A stretch of DNA of 64,000 nt from Pseudomonas mendocina (GTDB taxonomy: Bacteria; Pseudomonadota; Gammaproteobacteria; Pseudomonadales; Pseudomonadaceae), in contig NZ_LR134290.1 in assembly GCF_900636545.1 (NCBI RefSeq), positions 4,836,001-4,900,000 of the forward strand, given 5' to 3'. The translations under genes and the position numbers were made by a program. Below the pieces are notes generated by a model, which was given only the letters and a program-made list of their open reading frames with translations, made no database searches and was not told where the DNA came from. Numbering within the stretch: the first letter of the stretch is position 1; the number at the start of each line of letters is the position of its first letter. This document shows positions 61,762-64,000 of the stretch, one piece after another.

Positions 61762-62223
61762 ATGGCAGCTTCACGTCCGTACAACGAAAACACCGCCTAC
61801 TGGGGCGTTCCATGGGAAGACGCCTACGGCTATCCGCAGGCAAGAAAGGTGGGTAACGAGATCTTCGTCTCCGGCCAGTTCAACCATGACGAGAACGGCA
61901 ATCTGGTCGCACCGGCGCCGCTGGACAGCGAAGGCCGTCCGAGTGATTTCTCGGCCATGGGCGAGCAGATGCGCACCAGCTACGACAACATCGCCAAACT
62001 GCTGGCGCTGTATGGCGCGACAATGGAAGACGTCGTCGAAGAGACACTGTTCGTGCTGGACATGGACGCGGCCTTCGCCGTGGTCGGCAAGGTGCGCAAG
62101 GCCGCCTATGGCAGCGAGCGGCCGCAGTGCGCCAGCAACATCATCGGCGTATCCCGCCTGGCGCAACGGCCGCAACTGATCGAGATCGCCTGCCGGGCGG
62201 TGATCGGTGCACGCGCCGACTAA
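61762..62223 (+). CDS. RidA/YjgF-family protein
   Basis: This 153-aa protein has the RidA fold (VGNEIFVSGQFNHDENGN, MRTSYDNIAKLLALYGATMEDVVEETLFVLDMDAAFAVVGKVRKAAYG). Members hydrolyse reactive enamine/imine intermediates, or act as amidohydrolase-like partners in catabolic operons. It is longer than RidA itself at the N terminus. AGGAGA precedes the ATG. Its stop overlaps the convergent LysR gene by 4 nt. Confidence 0.9.
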   Translation: MAASRPYNENTAYWGVPWEDAYGYPQARKVGNEIFVSGQFNHDENGNLVAPAPLDSEGRPSDFSAMGEQMRTSYDNIAKLLALYGATMEDVVEETLFVLDMDAAFAVVGKVRKAAYGSERPQCASNIIGVSRLAQRPQLIEIACRAVIGARAD

Positions 62224-63146
62224 GCAGGACTCCCGCCGGCATCCGCCACCCAGCGCCCCTCTATCAGCGCCTTCTGTTCGGCCACTGCGGCCGAGCAGAA
62301 AGCCATGAACGCCTTGACCCGCCATGACTTGCGGATGTCCTGGTGAGTCAGCAGCCACAGCTGATCATCCAGCTCCGGCACCACCGGCCCCACTCGCACC
62401 AGCCCGGGCGTGATGTCGCCCAGCATGCAGGGCAGAAAACCGTAACCCAGCCCCGCCGCAATGGCAGCGCTCGCTGCCGCCACCGAGTCGGTCCGATAGG
62501 CAATGCACGCGGCCGTAACCCGGCATTCCAGGTAGCTCGCCGCCTTGAGCCCGGACAAACCGCCGGAGTACGACACCCATGCCTGCCCTTCAGCGAAAGG
62601 CGCGGCAATGGTCGCATCCGTAACACGGCCGTAGGGTGCCCAGGCAATGGTTGCCAGCTTGCGTCCCACCAGGCTATCGGCCGGTTTGGTGGTGGCGCGC
62701 ACGGCAATATCCGATTCGTCCCGCGCCAGGCTCAGCGTCTGGTTGCCGACCAGCACCTCGACCGCGATGCCTTCGTTGACGGCCTTGAAGTCAGCGATGA
62801 TCGGGGTGAGAAAGTAGAGCAGCAGCGAGTCGCTGGTGGTGATACGGATCTTGCCCTGTGGCCCCTGCCCCACGGGGGATACGCGCCGCGTGACGCTGAC
62901 GATATCCAGCTCCACCCGCTCGCCGAGCGCGCGCAACTCCTCGCCCTCGGCGGTGAGCATGTACCCGGAGCGGCGATGATCGAACAACGCGACGCCGAGG
63001 ATTTTCTCCACCTGCGCCAGGCGCCGCGAAATGGTCGACACGTTGACGCCCAGCTTCTTCGCCGTGTCGGCACGGTTGCCGCATTCACTGAGCGTCTTGA
63101 TGATGCGCAGATCGTCCCAGGACAGTTGGCGGACGACTTCGCTCAT
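62220..63146 (-). CDS. LysR-family transcriptional regulator
   Basis: This 308-aa LTTR has an N-terminal HTH (WDDLRIIKTLSECGNRADTAKKLGVNVSTISRRLAQVEKILG) and a substrate-binding domain. I place the start at 63146; frames further upstream run through the spacer to the oxidoreductase gene. It probably controls the RidA/hydrolase region through the inverted repeat at 61633-61676, on position alone. Confidence 0.9.
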   Translation of the reverse strand: MSEVVRQLSWDDLRIIKTLSECGNRADTAKKLGVNVSTISRRLAQVEKILGVALFDHRRSGYMLTAEGEELRALGERVELDIVSVTRRVSPVGQGPQGKIRITTSDSLLLYFLTPIIADFKAVNEGIAVEVLVGNQTLSLARDESDIAVRATTKPADSLVGRKLATIAWAPYGRVTDATIAAPFAEGQAWVSYSGGLSGLKAASYLECRVTAACIAYRTDSVAAASAAIAAGLGYGFLPCMLGDITPGLVRVGPVVPELDDQLWLLTHQDIRKSWRVKAFMAFCSAAVAEQKALIEGRWVADAGGSPA

Positions 63147-63311
63147 GTCGAGCCTGGCGCTGCCAGTTGCGGCCTGGCCCGGTGAAGCATTGTTCGATGA
63201 CGATTTCACGCCGCAGCATTCCAGATCTTCCGGGCGGCCATCATACGAAAAAGGCCCTGGCAGCACCAAGGCGCCCGCCAGGTGCGCCCGCGCGTCATTC
63301 GCCCGCTTCGC

Positions 63312-64000
63312 TCAGCGCAGCTTTTCCAGCATCTGGTAGTACCACATGCCGGCGGCCAGCATCGGGTTGCCGAGCTGATCGCCCAGCGGAACCTTGATGT
63401 GCTTGCAGGCGGCGAAGGTGTCGAATTGCTCCAGATCGCCGGTGATGGCCTTGGCCATGATCTCGCCCATGATGTGGGTGGTCGCCACGCCATGGCCGGA
63501 GTAGCCCTGGCAGTACCAGACATTGCTCGACAGCTTGCCCAGTTGCGGGATGCGGTTCATCACGATGCCCATGGCGCAGCTCCACTGAAAGTCGATCTTC
63601 ACGCCCTTGAGTTGCGGGAAGGTGCGCTCGATGCACGGGCGCAGCTCGCCGGCGATATCCCGTGAATCGCGCCCGGAGTAGTTGGCACCGCCGCCGAACA
63701 GCAGGCGGCCATCACCGGTGAGGCGGTAGTAATCGAGCACGAAGCGGCAGTCATACACCGCGAGATCGAAGGGGTTGATCGCCTCGATCAGCTCGGCGCC
63801 CAGCGGCGCGGTGGTGACGATGCCGCCCATGGCCGGGAAGATCATGCCCTTGAGCTTGCGCCGCTCCAGCTTGTGGTAGACATCGCCGGCCAGCAGCACC
63901 TGCTTGGCCTCGATGCGCCCACCCGTGGTGACCACCGCCGGACGTGGGCCGTGGACGATATCCAGCACTTCGGAGTGCTCGAAGATCAGCGCGCCCAGGC
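63312..64000 (-). CDS. FAD-dependent amine/amino-acid oxidoreductase (partial, C-terminal part)
   Basis: Only the last 230 or so residues are in the window; the gene runs off the right end. The visible part belongs to the DAO family of FAD oxidoreductases: GDVYHKLERRKLKGMIFPAMGGIVTTAPL, RLTGDGRLLFGGGANYSGRD and the C-terminal FAD motif YCQGYSGHGVATTHIMGEIMAKAI. The pattern is close to gamma-glutamylputrescine oxidase-like enzymes. The exact substrate cannot be decided from this part. Confidence 0.85.
   Translation of the reverse strand, partial: LGALIFEHSEVLDIVHGPRPAVVTTGGRIEAKQVLLAGDVYHKLERRKLKGMIFPAMGGIVTTAPLGAELIEAINPFDLAVYDCRFVLDYYRLTGDGRLLFGGGANYSGRDSRDIAGELRPCIERTFPQLKGVKIDFQWSCAMGIVMNRIPQLGKLSSNVWYCQGYSGHGVATTHIMGEIMAKAITGDLEQFDTFAACKHIKVPLGDQLGNPMLAAGMWYYQMLEKLR

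Overview
The window looks like a chromosomal stretch of a GC-rich Pseudomonas. The grounds are an ssuEADCBF-type sulfonate operon with lsfA, an OprD-type porin, oscA upstream of sbp, abundant Pseudomonas-style REP palindromes, and uniformly high GC outside one island. A P. mendocina/pseudoalcaligenes-like relative is my inference from gene content only. No rRNA, tRNA, CRISPR or intact insertion sequence was recognised.

About half of the window serves sulfur and oxyanion acquisition. On the minus strand, 257-3158 holds sbp-cysT-cysW for sulfate, with no cysA. Next, 3454-9216 holds lsfA-ssuE-A-D-C-B-F for alkanesulfonates. A GNAT gene and chrA (chromate efflux) follow. From 11188 to 21386 lies a 10 kb block bounded by two direct copies of a ~305 bp repeat, each with two perfect DnaA-box-like 9-mers at identical spacing. 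Inside it are two AT-rich genes of unknown function, a second SsuABC-type transporter, an OprD-type porin, an orphan SsuA-like protein and an acyl-CoA-dehydrogenase-like monooxygenase. Further right are modABC with a ModE-type operator (37743-40468), an unusual sigma-54-activator ATPase (40617), a small hydrolase, oscA, and a complete sbp-cysT-cysW-cysA set (42453-46541), then a TauE/SafE-type exporter (47786).

The other regions are mixed. 21544-24508 carries an MFS exporter, a small basic Zn-ribbon-like protein, a methyltransferase and a NIPSNAP protein. 24781-30898 is a polyamine-type ABC transporter with a DmpA-family aminopeptidase and a divergent RpiR regulator preceded by a 20-bp perfect palindrome. 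30879-37562 has a DUF998 protein, a fosmidomycin-resistance-type MFS with a divergent AraC regulator, a LysR/EamA pair and a chemoreceptor. 46652-54672 is mostly regulators and single enzymes, including one frameshifted VOC gene.

54744-64000 holds a YcaC-type hydrolase with a divergent LysR gene. It also holds a catabolic-looking operon (isochorismatase-like hydrolase, ABM membrane protein, amidohydrolase, MFS-ABM fusion) that faces a RidA gene across a large inverted repeat. A LysR gene and the 3' part of a FAD oxidoreductase close the window.

The sulfur genes share two signs of common physiology. Several encoded proteins contain almost no Met or Cys in the mature form (Sbp1, Sbp2, SsuA, the OprD-type porin, OscA and SsuF have none; LsfA has only its catalytic Cys). 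Their promoter regions also share AT-rich motifs (AAAAAGAAT, TTATAACCAA) that are candidate CysB-type control sites.
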